Assembly (NCBI GenBank): GCA_900753715.1
Contig: CAAEAE010000103.1
Coordinates: forward strand, 1 to 64,000
DNA from: an uncultured Roseburia sp.
GTDB lineage: Bacteria; Bacillota_A; Clostridia; Lachnospirales; Lachnospiraceae
Length of the DNA stretch: 64,000 nucleotides
Direction: 5' to 3'
Shown here: piece by piece, positions 52,331 through 60,652 of the stretch
Layout: every line of letters starts with the position of its first letter
How positions within the stretch are numbered: the first letter of the stretch is position 1
Position numbers and translations under genes: made by a program
The notes under the pieces: model-generated
What the model was told of the DNA's origin: nothing
The model's database searches: none
What the model saw: only the letters and a program-made list of their open reading frames with translations

Positions 52331-54409
52331 ATGAGTAATAAATACAAACAGATTTATAAGGAATCAAACGAGCTGGCAGAGGAGAGAATGGAATTAGCAA
52401 CAGAGCGCATTTCTGCGATTGCTGCGGGGGCAGCAGACGTGCCGGCTGTTTATCAGGATTATTTCTGCAAAACGGGAACCTTTTTATTAAAGCTGGCAGA
52501 AATCTGCAAACAGGCAGAGCAGGGAGAGCTTGAAACGATTTCCCTGGAAGCGGCAGAGCAGCAGAATCAGGAACTTTATGCGGATATTCGTCCGGAGCAT
52601 TACGGGGAGAGTTATGCAAATCCGGTTTATGCGGTAGAAAAACTCGGAAAAGAATTCGGAAATGCACTGAGTCTTTTGTATGCACATTTTCGTAGTCAGA
52701 TAGAACATGTCTATCAGGGAAAGAAAATGCACCTGACGATTGCCATGGAGCTGTTTGTAGAGGTTTATAATGCCATGGAGCAGCTTGCTGCACAAGGAGA
52801 ACATCAGGAGTCAGATGCCACGGTTGCACATGAGGTGCAGCAGGCAGTTTACTGGTATTTCCATGATTACAGCGAGGTATTTGTGGAAGAGGGTATCCGT
52901 GGGATGCTTAATCCGGCAGAGGATTTTGCACTTGGAATTGTGATGGATTCAGACCTGAATGACCCCACTTATCTGTACCGCTATGGACTTTATATCGGAG
53001 ACAACGAGCGCAAGGTGGCAGAATTTTTGGGCAAAATGTCTGAGCAGGAAGTGCAGGCAATGGCGGACACCTATACAGAGGGCTTCCGCATTGGATTTGT
53101 CGCTGCGAAGAAAGACCTTACCAAGAAAAAAGTGGTCCGGCTGTACTATCCGGTTGGATTTGAGCGGATGGTGCGGGCGGCTGTAGCAAATTTTGAAAAA
53201 ATGGGACTTGCTGTGACGATGCTTCCGGAAAGCTCTTCTGCAAACAAGCAGTATTCCTATGACCACAAGGAAGACCGTGCTTATTATCTCGACAAGGCGA
53301 TTGTGGAGCGCGGACTTGAAGTGAGAAAGACCTGCATGGAGGAGCAGAAGGAGCTTGCGGCAGGATATGCAGGACCGGCGGTCATCGAAGTGTTTGGTCA
53401 GGTGCCGTTTTCCCCGGAGACGAAGGAAGAAAAACTGCAATATAATGAGAAACAGCAGCAGCTTTGCGTTTATGAGATGAGCGAGCGTGGACAGATTAGT
53501 AACCGTTATATTCCGGGGGATGAGTACAGTTTTACCATCATTGCATATCCGGTTCCGGAAATCGGTGAGAAGTTCGAGAAAATTTTTGCAGAGACTGTAA
53601 AAATCAATACGTTAGATTATAAACTTTACCAGGGCATCCAGCAGAAGATGATTGATGTGCTTGATGAGGCAGACCGTGTTCACATCACCGGAAAAGGTGC
53701 AAACAAGACCGATTTGTATGTCAATATCTGGAAGCTTGGGGACCCGGCAAAAGAGACCGCTTTTGAAAACTGTGTGGCAGATGTCAACATTCCGGTCGGA
53801 GAAGTCTTTACCTCTCCGGTTTTAGAGAAAACCGAAGGAAAGCTGTTTGTCAGCCAGGTATATCTGAACGGACTCAAATATGAGAACCTTGAGATTGATT
53901 TCAAGGACGGTATGATTGCAGAGTATCAGTGTACGAACTTTGAGGACCAGGAAGAATGTAAAAAATACATCCGAAATAATGTTTTAATGCGCCACGATAC
54001 GCTTCCGATGGGTGAATTTGCAATCGGAACCAATACGACCGCTTACCGGATGGCAAGAACCTATCAGATTGCAGACAAGCTGCCGATTCTGATTGCCGAG
54101 AAGACAGGACCGCATTTTGCAGTCGGAGATACCTGTTTCAGTCATGAGGAGGACAGACTGACCTATAATCCGGACGGCAAGGCAATCGTTGCAAGAGAAA
54201 ACAGTGTTTCTGCACTGCGCAAGGTTCCGGAAGAACAGGGCGGCGGAGAGGCAAAGGCATACTTAAACTGCCATACCGATATCACAATTCCTTATGATGA
54301 ACTCGATAAGATTACAGTTATTCGCAAGGATGGAAGCACGATAGATATCATTTCTGACGGAAGATTTGTTCTGCCGGGAACAGAGGAGTTAAATATTCCG
54401 TTGGATTAA
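52331..54409 (+). CDS. M29-type aminopeptidase with long N-terminal extension
   Basis: A 692-residue protein. The C-terminal part (about 300-692) is a complete M29 (thermophilic aminopeptidase) domain: NIPVGEVFTSP (Glu), LPMGEFAIGTNT (Glu), EKTGPHFAVGDTC (His), and YLNCHTDITIPYDEL (HxD), which together bind two metal ions. M29 enzymes have about 370-410 residues; here an extra helical region of about 290 residues stands in front, with no motif I can name. No signal peptide or membrane segment, so cytoplasmic N-terminal peptide trimming is the likely role. A hairpin and purE follow, 80 bases away. Confidence 0.85.
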   Translation: MSNKYKQIYKESNELAEERMELATERISAIAAGAADVPAVYQDYFCKTGTFLLKLAEICKQAEQGELETISLEAAEQQNQELYADIRPEHYGESYANPVYAVEKLGKEFGNALSLLYAHFRSQIEHVYQGKKMHLTIAMELFVEVYNAMEQLAAQGEHQESDATVAHEVQQAVYWYFHDYSEVFVEEGIRGMLNPAEDFALGIVMDSDLNDPTYLYRYGLYIGDNERKVAEFLGKMSEQEVQAMADTYTEGFRIGFVAAKKDLTKKKVVRLYYPVGFERMVRAAVANFEKMGLAVTMLPESSSANKQYSYDHKEDRAYYLDKAIVERGLEVRKTCMEEQKELAAGYAGPAVIEVFGQVPFSPETKEEKLQYNEKQQQLCVYEMSERGQISNRYIPGDEYSFTIIAYPVPEIGEKFEKIFAETVKINTLDYKLYQGIQQKMIDVLDEADRVHITGKGANKTDLYVNIWKLGDPAKETAFENCVADVNIPVGEVFTSPVLEKTEGKLFVSQVYLNGLKYENLEIDFKDGMIAEYQCTNFEDQEECKKYIRNNVLMRHDTLPMGEFAIGTNTTAYRMARTYQIADKLPILIAEKTGPHFAVGDTCFSHEEDRLTYNPDGKAIVARENSVSALRKVPEEQGGGEAKAYLNCHTDITIPYDELDKITVIRKDGSTIDIISDGRFVLPGTEELNIPLD

Positions 54410-54443
54410 TGGAGACAAACCACAAAGGTTATGAATAAAATTT

Positions 54444-54475
54444 GCACGAAAGAGAAGAAACATACAGTTTCGTGC
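54444..54475 (+). other. hairpin in leader of purE
   Basis: GCACGAAA (54444-54451) pairs with TTTCGTGC (54468-54475), 16 bases before the purE start. There is no T-run, so it is not a clear terminator; it may protect or block the message. No known purine riboswitch core is seen. Confidence 0.35.
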
Positions 54476-54491
54476 GGGAAAGAGGATGAAT

Positions 54492-54992
54492 ATGGCAAAA
54501 GTAGGAATTGTAATGGGCAGCGACTCGGATATGCCGGTAATGGCAAAGGCAGCAGATATCTTAGAGCAGCTTGGAATCGAGTATGAAATGACAATCATTT
54601 CTGCACACAGAGAACCGGACGTGTTCTTTGAGTATGCAAAGACTGCCGAGGAAAAAGGATTTAAAGTGATTATTGCAGGTGCCGGAATGGCGGCACATCT
54701 TCCGGGAATGTGCGCAGCGATTTTCCCGATGCCGGTTATTGGTATCCCGATGCATACCACATCACTTGGCGGAAGAGATTCCCTGTACTCTATCGTGCAG
54801 ATGCCGTCCGGAATCCCGGTGGCAACCGTGGCAATCAACGGAGGTGCCAACGCAGGACTTTTAGCTGCCAAAATCCTTGCCACAAGCGATGAGGCATTGC
54901 TTGCAAAACTCAAAGATTACAGCAAGACCTTAAAGGAGCAGGTGCAGGCAAAGGATGCCAGACTGCAGGAAGTCGGTTATAAGAACTACTAA
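54492..54992 (+). CDS. purE: N5-carboxyaminoimidazole ribonucleotide mutase
   Basis: A 166-residue class I PurE. Signatures: VGIVMGSDSDMPVM at the start, TIISAHREPDVFFEYA near residue 38, IAGAGMAAHLPGM near 64 and TTSLGGRDSLYSIVQMPSGIPVATVAINGG near 98. It moves the carboxylate in the sixth step of purine synthesis. The ATG at 54492 is chosen over 54486 because AAGAGG is better spaced from it. Monocistronic with a strong terminator; purM-N-D follow under their own promoter. No purK is present in the window. Confidence 0.96.
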   Translation: MAKVGIVMGSDSDMPVMAKAADILEQLGIEYEMTIISAHREPDVFFEYAKTAEEKGFKVIIAGAGMAAHLPGMCAAIFPMPVIGIPMHTTSLGGRDSLYSIVQMPSGIPVATVAINGGANAGLLAAKILATSDEALLAKLKDYSKTLKEQVQAKDARLQEVGYKNY

Positions 54993-55008
54993 AAAATGAG
55001 AATAAAAT

Positions 55009-55056
55009 CCGCCCGCAAAACCGGAATTTATGTGCCGGATTTTGCGGGCGGTTTTG
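55009..55056 (+). terminator. strong terminator after purE
   Basis: CCGCCCGCAAAACCGG (55009-55024) pairs with CCGGATTTTGCGGGCGG (55035-55051, one bulge), followed by TTTTGT. Confidence 0.9.
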
Positions 55057-55275
55057 TCTTCCTGGTAAAACTTTTTATAAGAAAACACAAAATTTACATT
55101 CTTACATATTAGTAAAGATAATAAGTAAGATAATAATATATAATTGGAAAAAGTGACGCGTTCCCGCTATACTATAAACAGATAGTTTAGAAAGACGGAA
55201 TTTTCCGGCAGGGGCTGTGCCCGCATGGCATCACAGCTTTCTGATACATAAGAGCCGTGCAGAAACGAGGGAAAA
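55057..55275 (+). promoter_or_regulatory. purM-purN-purD promoter and leader
   Basis: TTGGAA (55144-55149), 18 bases, TATACT (55168-55173). The AT-rich stretch before it (55080-55140) holds no gene. The leader from about 55180 to 55275 contains a small GC-rich stem (GGGGCTGTGCCC region) but not a riboswitch that I recognise. ATG 55276 follows GAGGGAA. Confidence 0.5.
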
Positions 55276-56301
55276 ATGGATTACAAAAATTCTGGAGTAG
55301 ATATTGAAGCGGGATACAAATCCGTAGAATTGATGAAAAAATACGTAAAGGAAACCATGCGTCCGGAAGTATTAGGCGGTCTTGGCGGATTCTCAGGTGC
55401 ATTTTCCCTGAAAGCGATTCAGAAGATGGAAAACCCGGTTCTCTTATCCGGTACAGACGGCTGCGGAACCAAGGTGAAGCTTGCATTCCTTTTAGATAAA
55501 CATGATACAATCGGAATCGACTGCGTGGCAATGTGCGTCAATGACGTGGCATGTGCAGGAGGCGAACCGTTATTTTTCCTTGATTATATTGCCTGCGGCA
55601 AGAACTATCCGGAAAAAATTGCAACCATCGTAAGCGGCGTTGCAGAGGGCTGCAAACAGTCCGGCTGTGCATTAATCGGTGGCGAGACCGCAGAACATCC
55701 GGGACTGATGCCGGAGGATGAGTATGACCTTGCCGGATTTGCAGTTGGTGTTGTGGACGAAAAAGATATCATCACCGGAGCAGATTTAAAGGCCGGCGAC
55801 GTATTAATCGGTATGGCATCCACAGGTGTTCATTCCAACGGATTTTCACTGGTACGTAAAATCTTTAAGATGGATAAGGAGACACTCAAGACTTATCATG
55901 AAGAGCTTGGTACCACGCTTGGAGAGGCACTTCTTGCACCAACCAGAATTTACGTAAAGGCACTTCGTTCCATCAAAGATGCCGGTGTCCGCGTGAAGGC
56001 GTGCAGCCATATTACCGGTGGTGGTTTTTATGAGAATATTCCGCGTATGCTTCCGGAAGGAAAACATGCAGTGATTCAGAAAGACAGCTATGAGATTCCT
56101 CCAATCTTTAAGATGATGGCAAGAGAGGGAAAAGTAGAAGAACAGATGATGTACAATACCTACAATATGGGACTTGGCATGATTCTTGCAGTTGACCCTG
56201 CAGATGTGGAGAAGACCATGGATGCAATCCGCGCAGCAGGAGATACTCCGTATGTAGTTGGTGAAATCAAAGACGGTGAAAAAGGAGTAACCTTATGCTA
56301 A
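55276..56301 (+). CDS. purM: phosphoribosylformylglycinamidine cyclo-ligase (AIR synthetase)
   Basis: A 341-residue enzyme closing the imidazole ring in purine synthesis. Recognised by YKNSGVDIEAGYKSVELMK, LSGTDGCGTKVKLAF (ATP-binding), VNDVACAGGEPLFFLDYIACG, ALIGGETAEHPG, and HITGGGFYENIPRML. Cytoplasmic dimer. Its end overlaps the purN start by seven bases, so they are coupled. Complete. Confidence 0.97.
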   Translation: MDYKNSGVDIEAGYKSVELMKKYVKETMRPEVLGGLGGFSGAFSLKAIQKMENPVLLSGTDGCGTKVKLAFLLDKHDTIGIDCVAMCVNDVACAGGEPLFFLDYIACGKNYPEKIATIVSGVAEGCKQSGCALIGGETAEHPGLMPEDEYDLAGFAVGVVDEKDIITGADLKAGDVLIGMASTGVHSNGFSLVRKIFKMDKETLKTYHEELGTTLGEALLAPTRIYVKALRSIKDAGVRVKACSHITGGGFYENIPRMLPEGKHAVIQKDSYEIPPIFKMMAREGKVEEQMMYNTYNMGLGMILAVDPADVEKTMDAIRAAGDTPYVVGEIKDGEKGVTLC

Positions 56302-56924
56302 AGATAGCAGTTTTAGTATCCGGCGGAGGAACGAACCTTCAGGCAATTATGGATGCCATAGACAATGGGAAAATCACAAATGGCCGGATTGAAGTGGTTA
56401 TCAGCAATAACCGGAACGCCTATGCCTTAGAGCGTGCAAAAAAACGTGGCATCTCGGCACTTTGCATTTCGCCGAAGGACTATGAGAGCAGAGAGGCATT
56501 TAATGAGGCATTTTTGCAGAAATTAAATTCATATGAGGTGGATTTGGTTGTGCTGGCAGGATTTTTAGTTGTGCTGCCGGAGCAGATGATTACTTCCTAC
56601 CGGAACCGGATTGTAAATATTCACCCGTCGCTGATTCCGTCATTCTGCGGAAAAGGATTCTATGGGTTAAAAGTGCATGAGGGTGCACTTGCCCGCGGTG
56701 TAAAAGTGACGGGAGCAACCGTACATTTCGTTGACGAGGGAACCGATACCGGTCCGATTATTTTGCAGAAGGCGGTCGAGGTATTGCCGGGCGATACCCC
56801 GGAGGTATTACAGCGCCGCGTTATGGAGCAGGCGGAGTGGGTGATTTTACCGCAGGCGATTAACCTCATTGCGAACGGCAAAGTAACGGTGGAGAACGGA
56901 CACGTTGTAATCGATGAGAGATAA
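56295..56924 (+). CDS. purN: phosphoribosylglycinamide formyltransferase
   Basis: A 209-residue folate-dependent GART. The N-terminal VLVSGGGTNLQAIMDA binds the phosphate, and the catalytic set is RIVNIHPSLIPSF (Asn, His near residue 108-110) and TVHFVDEGTDTGPII (Asp near 146). It transfers a formyl group to GAR. It overlaps purM and is 15 bases from purD. Standard length. Confidence 0.96.
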   Translation: MLKIAVLVSGGGTNLQAIMDAIDNGKITNGRIEVVISNNRNAYALERAKKRGISALCISPKDYESREAFNEAFLQKLNSYEVDLVVLAGFLVVLPEQMITSYRNRIVNIHPSLIPSFCGKGFYGLKVHEGALARGVKVTGATVHFVDEGTDTGPIILQKAVEVLPGDTPEVLQRRVMEQAEWVILPQAINLIANGKVTVENGHVVIDER

Positions 56925-56939
56925 AGTGGAGGAAGAAAA

Positions 56940-58214
56940 ATGAATGTATTAGTGGTAGGAAGCGGCGGACGTGAGCATGCAATCGTGACCTCCGTGGCAA
57001 AGAGCAGCCGTGTGGACAAAATCTACTGCGCACCGGGAAATGCCGGAATCGCAGCGTTGGCAGAGTGTGTGAATATCGGTGCGATGGAATTTGACAAGCT
57101 GGTAGCTTTTGCAAAGGAAAAAAATGTTGATTTTACAATCGTAGGAATGGATGATCCGTTAGTAGGCGGTATTGTGGATGTTTTTGAGGCAGAGGGCTTA
57201 AAAGTATTCGGACCGCGCAAAAATGCCGCTATCTTAGAGGGCTCTAAGGCATTTTCCAAGGATTTGATGAAAAAATATCACATTCCGACAGCTGCATATG
57301 AGAATTTTACCTCTCCGGAAGCAGCGCTTGCCTATCTTGAGACTGCAAAATTCCCAATCGTATTAAAAGCAGACGGACTGGCACTCGGAAAGGGTGTTTT
57401 AATCTGCAATACGCTTGAGGAAGCAAAAGCAGGTGTCAAGGAAATCATGGAGGACAAGAAGTTCGGAAGCGCCGGAAATACGATGGTAATCGAAGAGTTT
57501 ATGACCGGAAGAGAAGTGTCCGTTCTGTCCTTTGTAGATGGAAAGACGATTCAGATTATGTCTTCTGCGCAGGACCACAAGCGTGCTAAGGATGGCGATG
57601 AGGGCTTAAACACCGGAGGAATGGGAAACTTTTCTCCGAGTCCGTTCTATACCGCGGAAGTGGATGAATTCTGCCGCAAGTACATTTACCAGCCGACCGT
57701 AGATGCAATGGCAGCAGAGGGAAGACCGTTTACCGGTGTCATCTTCTTTGGACTGATGCTGACAGAAGACGGACCGAAGGTGCTTGAGTACAATGCACGT
57801 TTTGGAGATCCGGAAGCACAGGTTGTTCTTCCCCGCATGAAAAATGATATCATTGACGTCATGGAAGCGTGCGTGGACGGAAAGCTTGACACAATTGATT
57901 TACAGTTTGAGGACAACGCAGCCGTGTGCGTGGTATTGGCATCCGACGGATATCCGGTGTCTTACCAGAAGGGCTTCCCGATTAAAGGACTTGAGAAGTT
58001 CGAGGGAAAAGAAGATTATTTCTGCTTCCATGCCGGCACCAAATTTGACGAAAACGGCGTGATTGTCACAAACGGCGGACGTGTGCTCGGAATCACCGCA
58101 ACCGGCGCAACCTTAAAGGAAGCGCGTGCCAAGGCATACGAGGCAACCGAATGGGTTGACTTTGAAAACAAATATATGCGTCATGATATTGGAAAATCAA
58201 TTGACGAAATCTAA
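56940..58214 (+). CDS. purD: phosphoribosylamine-glycine ligase (GAR synthetase)
   Basis: A 424-residue ATP-grasp enzyme, second step of purine synthesis. MNVLVVGSGGREHAI starts the N-terminal domain, KADGLALGKGVLICNT near residue 141 is the ATP-grasp lysine region, GNTMVIEEFMTGREVSVLSF follows, and FFGLMLTEDGPKVLEYNARFGDPEAQVVL near 280 holds the metal-binding Glu and Asn. The last gene of the purM-N-D unit. The promoter for the next gene is inside its final codons. Confidence 0.97.
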   Translation: MNVLVVGSGGREHAIVTSVAKSSRVDKIYCAPGNAGIAALAECVNIGAMEFDKLVAFAKEKNVDFTIVGMDDPLVGGIVDVFEAEGLKVFGPRKNAAILEGSKAFSKDLMKKYHIPTAAYENFTSPEAALAYLETAKFPIVLKADGLALGKGVLICNTLEEAKAGVKEIMEDKKFGSAGNTMVIEEFMTGREVSVLSFVDGKTIQIMSSAQDHKRAKDGDEGLNTGGMGNFSPSPFYTAEVDEFCRKYIYQPTVDAMAAEGRPFTGVIFFGLMLTEDGPKVLEYNARFGDPEAQVVLPRMKNDIIDVMEACVDGKLDTIDLQFEDNAAVCVVLASDGYPVSYQKGFPIKGLEKFEGKEDYFCFHAGTKFDENGVIVTNGGRVLGITATGATLKEARAKAYEATEWVDFENKYMRHDIGKSIDEI

Positions 58215-58282
58215 AAAAGCTGATACGATTATTTCATAATCTTCTGGATAACCATTTGCCCGGACATTTTGTTCCGGGCAAA
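58201..58282 (+). promoter_or_regulatory. promoter and leader hairpin of 7TM-EAL gene
   Basis: TTGACG (58201-58206), 17 bases, TACGAT (58224-58229) with TGA just before, overlapping the purD end. A perfect hairpin in the leader, TTTGCCCGGA (58255-58264) with TCCGGGCAAA (58273-58282), is not followed by a T-run; it could end purD transcripts weakly or shape the message. Confidence 0.55.
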
Positions 58283-58317
58283 CTTGGATTGTTATTTATG
58301 ATTGCGGGGAATTGATT

Positions 58318-60594
58318 ATGAGAGAGATTTACGGAGCAGCTTTCCTGGCAACCTTTCTGGTACTTCTATTCTGCATTATAAAGACCGGAAAAAGTACCAA
58401 AAAAATCCGGACAACCGTGCGCAGCACATTAATGGTGGCAGAGGTATCAGTACTTGCCAACAGTATTACAGTTCTATCACAGAATCTGACGGTTTGTCTG
58501 ATTGCATACAGCGTCTTTTTTGTCAGTATTGGCTGGCTTCTCTTTTGCGTGTTGAGATTTGTAAAAGAATATACGGGAATCCACAGTCACTGGAAAACGG
58601 TACAGATGATTTTGGGTGGAGTGCTCACAATTGACAGCATATCGCTGCTTCTTAACACCTGGCTTGGGCATGCATTTGCCTGTAAAAGTCATCCGTTTGA
58701 GGACGGAATCTATTATTATGTGGCAGGAAAAATCCCCTATAATATTCATCTTCTGATTTCTTATCTGCTTGTACTTATCATTTTTTATTATCTAATCCGG
58801 CAAATTGTTTTGACGCCAAAGATGTACCGGAGTAAATATGTGCGTGTATTTATTTCGCTTCTTGTAGTCGTAGCTGGAGATGCAGTCTATGTTGTGACCG
58901 ATACGATGGTAGATGTGTCGGTTTACATATTTCTGGCGGCAGGTTTTCTCGTGTACTACTATTCCATGATTTATGAGCCAAAACAACTGGTCAATCAGGC
59001 AATGATTCTGGCGGTACAGGAGATGGCAGACGGTGTCATGCTATATGACATGGACGGGGAATTTATCATTGCAAATGAGACGGCACAGGGGCTGCTTTCG
59101 TCGCTTGGAAAAAAGACAGTGTGTCCGCTGGCGGAGATGCTTGCAGTATTTGATATTTCCGGAGAACCGGGGAAGTACAAAGATGTTGAAAAAAGCTGGT
59201 CGAAAGATGGAATCCATTTAAAAATCCAGTTCCGAAGCATGACGGATGAAAAGGGAAAATATCTGGGAGCCTTTCTTATTTTCCAGGACCGGACGGCGGA
59301 GGTTAATAAGCTGCAGAAAGAGCAGTATGCGGCAAGGCATGATGCCCTGACAGGAATTTATAATAAGGAATATTTCAGCGAGCGGGTGAAAAAGAAGCTG
59401 AAAGAGGAGCCGGACGGTGCATATGTCATGGTCTGCTCGGATGTCAAGGACTTTAAAATCATCAATGATGTATTTGGAATGCAGTCGGGGGATGAACTGC
59501 TGATTCGCATTGCAGAACGTCTACGGGAAAAAACACATGCGGGAACAATCTACGGAAGACTTGACAGTGACCATTTTGCTGTTATGATGAAAAAGGAGCA
59601 GTACAGTGATGAAATCTTTCTTCTGGCGGTCGATGAGGTGATTCATTTAGACAGCGTGATTCGCTTTCCGGTAAAAATATATGTCGGTGTATATGAAATC
59701 AAGGACCGGGACATTCCGGTTTCTGTGATGTGTGACCGGGCATTTATGGCGGCACGGACAATCCGGGAGGATTATAAGAGCGGGGTTGCCTTTTATGATG
59801 AGAAGCTGCGCCAGAGCGTACTCTGGGAGCAGGAGCTGACTGTAGACCTCGATGGGGCACTGGAAAACGGAGAGATTCAGATGTTTTTACAGCCACAGGT
59901 GGATGTGAACGGTAAAATCTTAGGCGCAGAAGCTCTCGTGCGCTGGCAGCATCCGAAATACGGAATGATTCCCCCAACGGATTTTATTCCTGTTTTTGAA
60001 AAGAGCGGGCTGGTTGCTCGGATTGACCGTTACATCTGGGAACAGGCGTGTATCCAGTTAAATAAATGGAAAGAGAAGGGCGTGGACGACTTGTCTATCT
60101 CTGTGAACATTTCGCCGCGGGACTTTTACTTTATGGATTTGTATCCGATTTTTACCGGACTGGTCACAACGTATGGAATCAATCCGGCGAACTTAAAGCT
60201 TGAGATTACAGAGACGGCTGTGATGCAGAATCTTGAGAAGCAGTTAGCGTTAATCGGACGTTTGCAGAAATACGGCTTTACCGTGGAAATGGACGATTTC
60301 GGAAGCGGTTATTCTTCTCTTAATATGTTAAAGGATATGCAGGTGGATGTCTTAAAAATCGACATGGCATTCCTTGGTGAAACGAAAGATGTAGAACGGA
60401 GCCGTAAAATCTTAAGAATGATTATCGAGTTATCCAAACAGCTTGGAATGAGAGTTGTCACGGAAGGTGTGGAGACAAAGGAACAGGTGGCGTTTTTGAC
60501 AGAAATGGGCTGCGATATTTTTCAGGGATATTTCTTCGCAAGACCGATGCCGGTGGCACAGTTTGAACAAAGCTGGATGGAAAATAGAAAATAG
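58318..60594 (+). CDS. 7TM-PAS-GGDEF-EAL protein, EAL active, GGDEF degenerate
   Basis: A 758-residue membrane protein. About seven helices fill residues 1-222, followed by a PAS domain (about 228-335), a GGDEF-like domain (about 340-500) and EAL (about 508-755). At the cyclase site it reads RLDSDHFAVMM instead of GGDEF, so no cyclase activity is expected. EAL residues are all present: GAEALVRWQHP, SVNISPRDF, EITETAVM, DDFGSGYSSL, LKIDMAFL and EGVETKEQ. It should be a cyclic-di-GMP phosphodiesterase controlled by an external or membrane signal. ATG 58318 follows GGGGA; the frame allows TTG at 58312. Convergent with proS. Confidence 0.9.
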   Translation: MREIYGAAFLATFLVLLFCIIKTGKSTKKIRTTVRSTLMVAEVSVLANSITVLSQNLTVCLIAYSVFFVSIGWLLFCVLRFVKEYTGIHSHWKTVQMILGGVLTIDSISLLLNTWLGHAFACKSHPFEDGIYYYVAGKIPYNIHLLISYLLVLIIFYYLIRQIVLTPKMYRSKYVRVFISLLVVVAGDAVYVVTDTMVDVSVYIFLAAGFLVYYYSMIYEPKQLVNQAMILAVQEMADGVMLYDMDGEFIIANETAQGLLSSLGKKTVCPLAEMLAVFDISGEPGKYKDVEKSWSKDGIHLKIQFRSMTDEKGKYLGAFLIFQDRTAEVNKLQKEQYAARHDALTGIYNKEYFSERVKKKLKEEPDGAYVMVCSDVKDFKIINDVFGMQSGDELLIRIAERLREKTHAGTIYGRLDSDHFAVMMKKEQYSDEIFLLAVDEVIHLDSVIRFPVKIYVGVYEIKDRDIPVSVMCDRAFMAARTIREDYKSGVAFYDEKLRQSVLWEQELTVDLDGALENGEIQMFLQPQVDVNGKILGAEALVRWQHPKYGMIPPTDFIPVFEKSGLVARIDRYIWEQACIQLNKWKEKGVDDLSISVNISPRDFYFMDLYPIFTGLVTTYGINPANLKLEITETAVMQNLEKQLALIGRLQKYGFTVEMDDFGSGYSSLNMLKDMQVDVLKIDMAFLGETKDVERSRKILRMIIELSKQLGMRVVTEGVETKEQVAFLTEMGCDIFQGYFFARPMPVAQFEQSWMENRK

Positions 60595-60604
60595 AGATAG
60601 AGAT

Positions 60605-60645
60605 AAAAAATGGGAATCGCGCAGTCTGCGCGGTTCCCATTTCTA
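60605..60645. terminator. bidirectional terminator between EAL gene and proS
   Basis: AAATGGGAA (60608-60616) pairs with TTCCCATTT (60634-60642), enclosing GCGCA/TGCGC. A-run on the left and T-rich on the right serve both strands. Confidence 0.8.
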
Positions 60646-60652
60646 TCTGGTA

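Noticed and set aside
55057..55275. Purine or PRPP riboswitch before purM
   Set aside because: No conserved purine-aptamer junction or other known aptamer core could be recognised; only a small GC stem is present.
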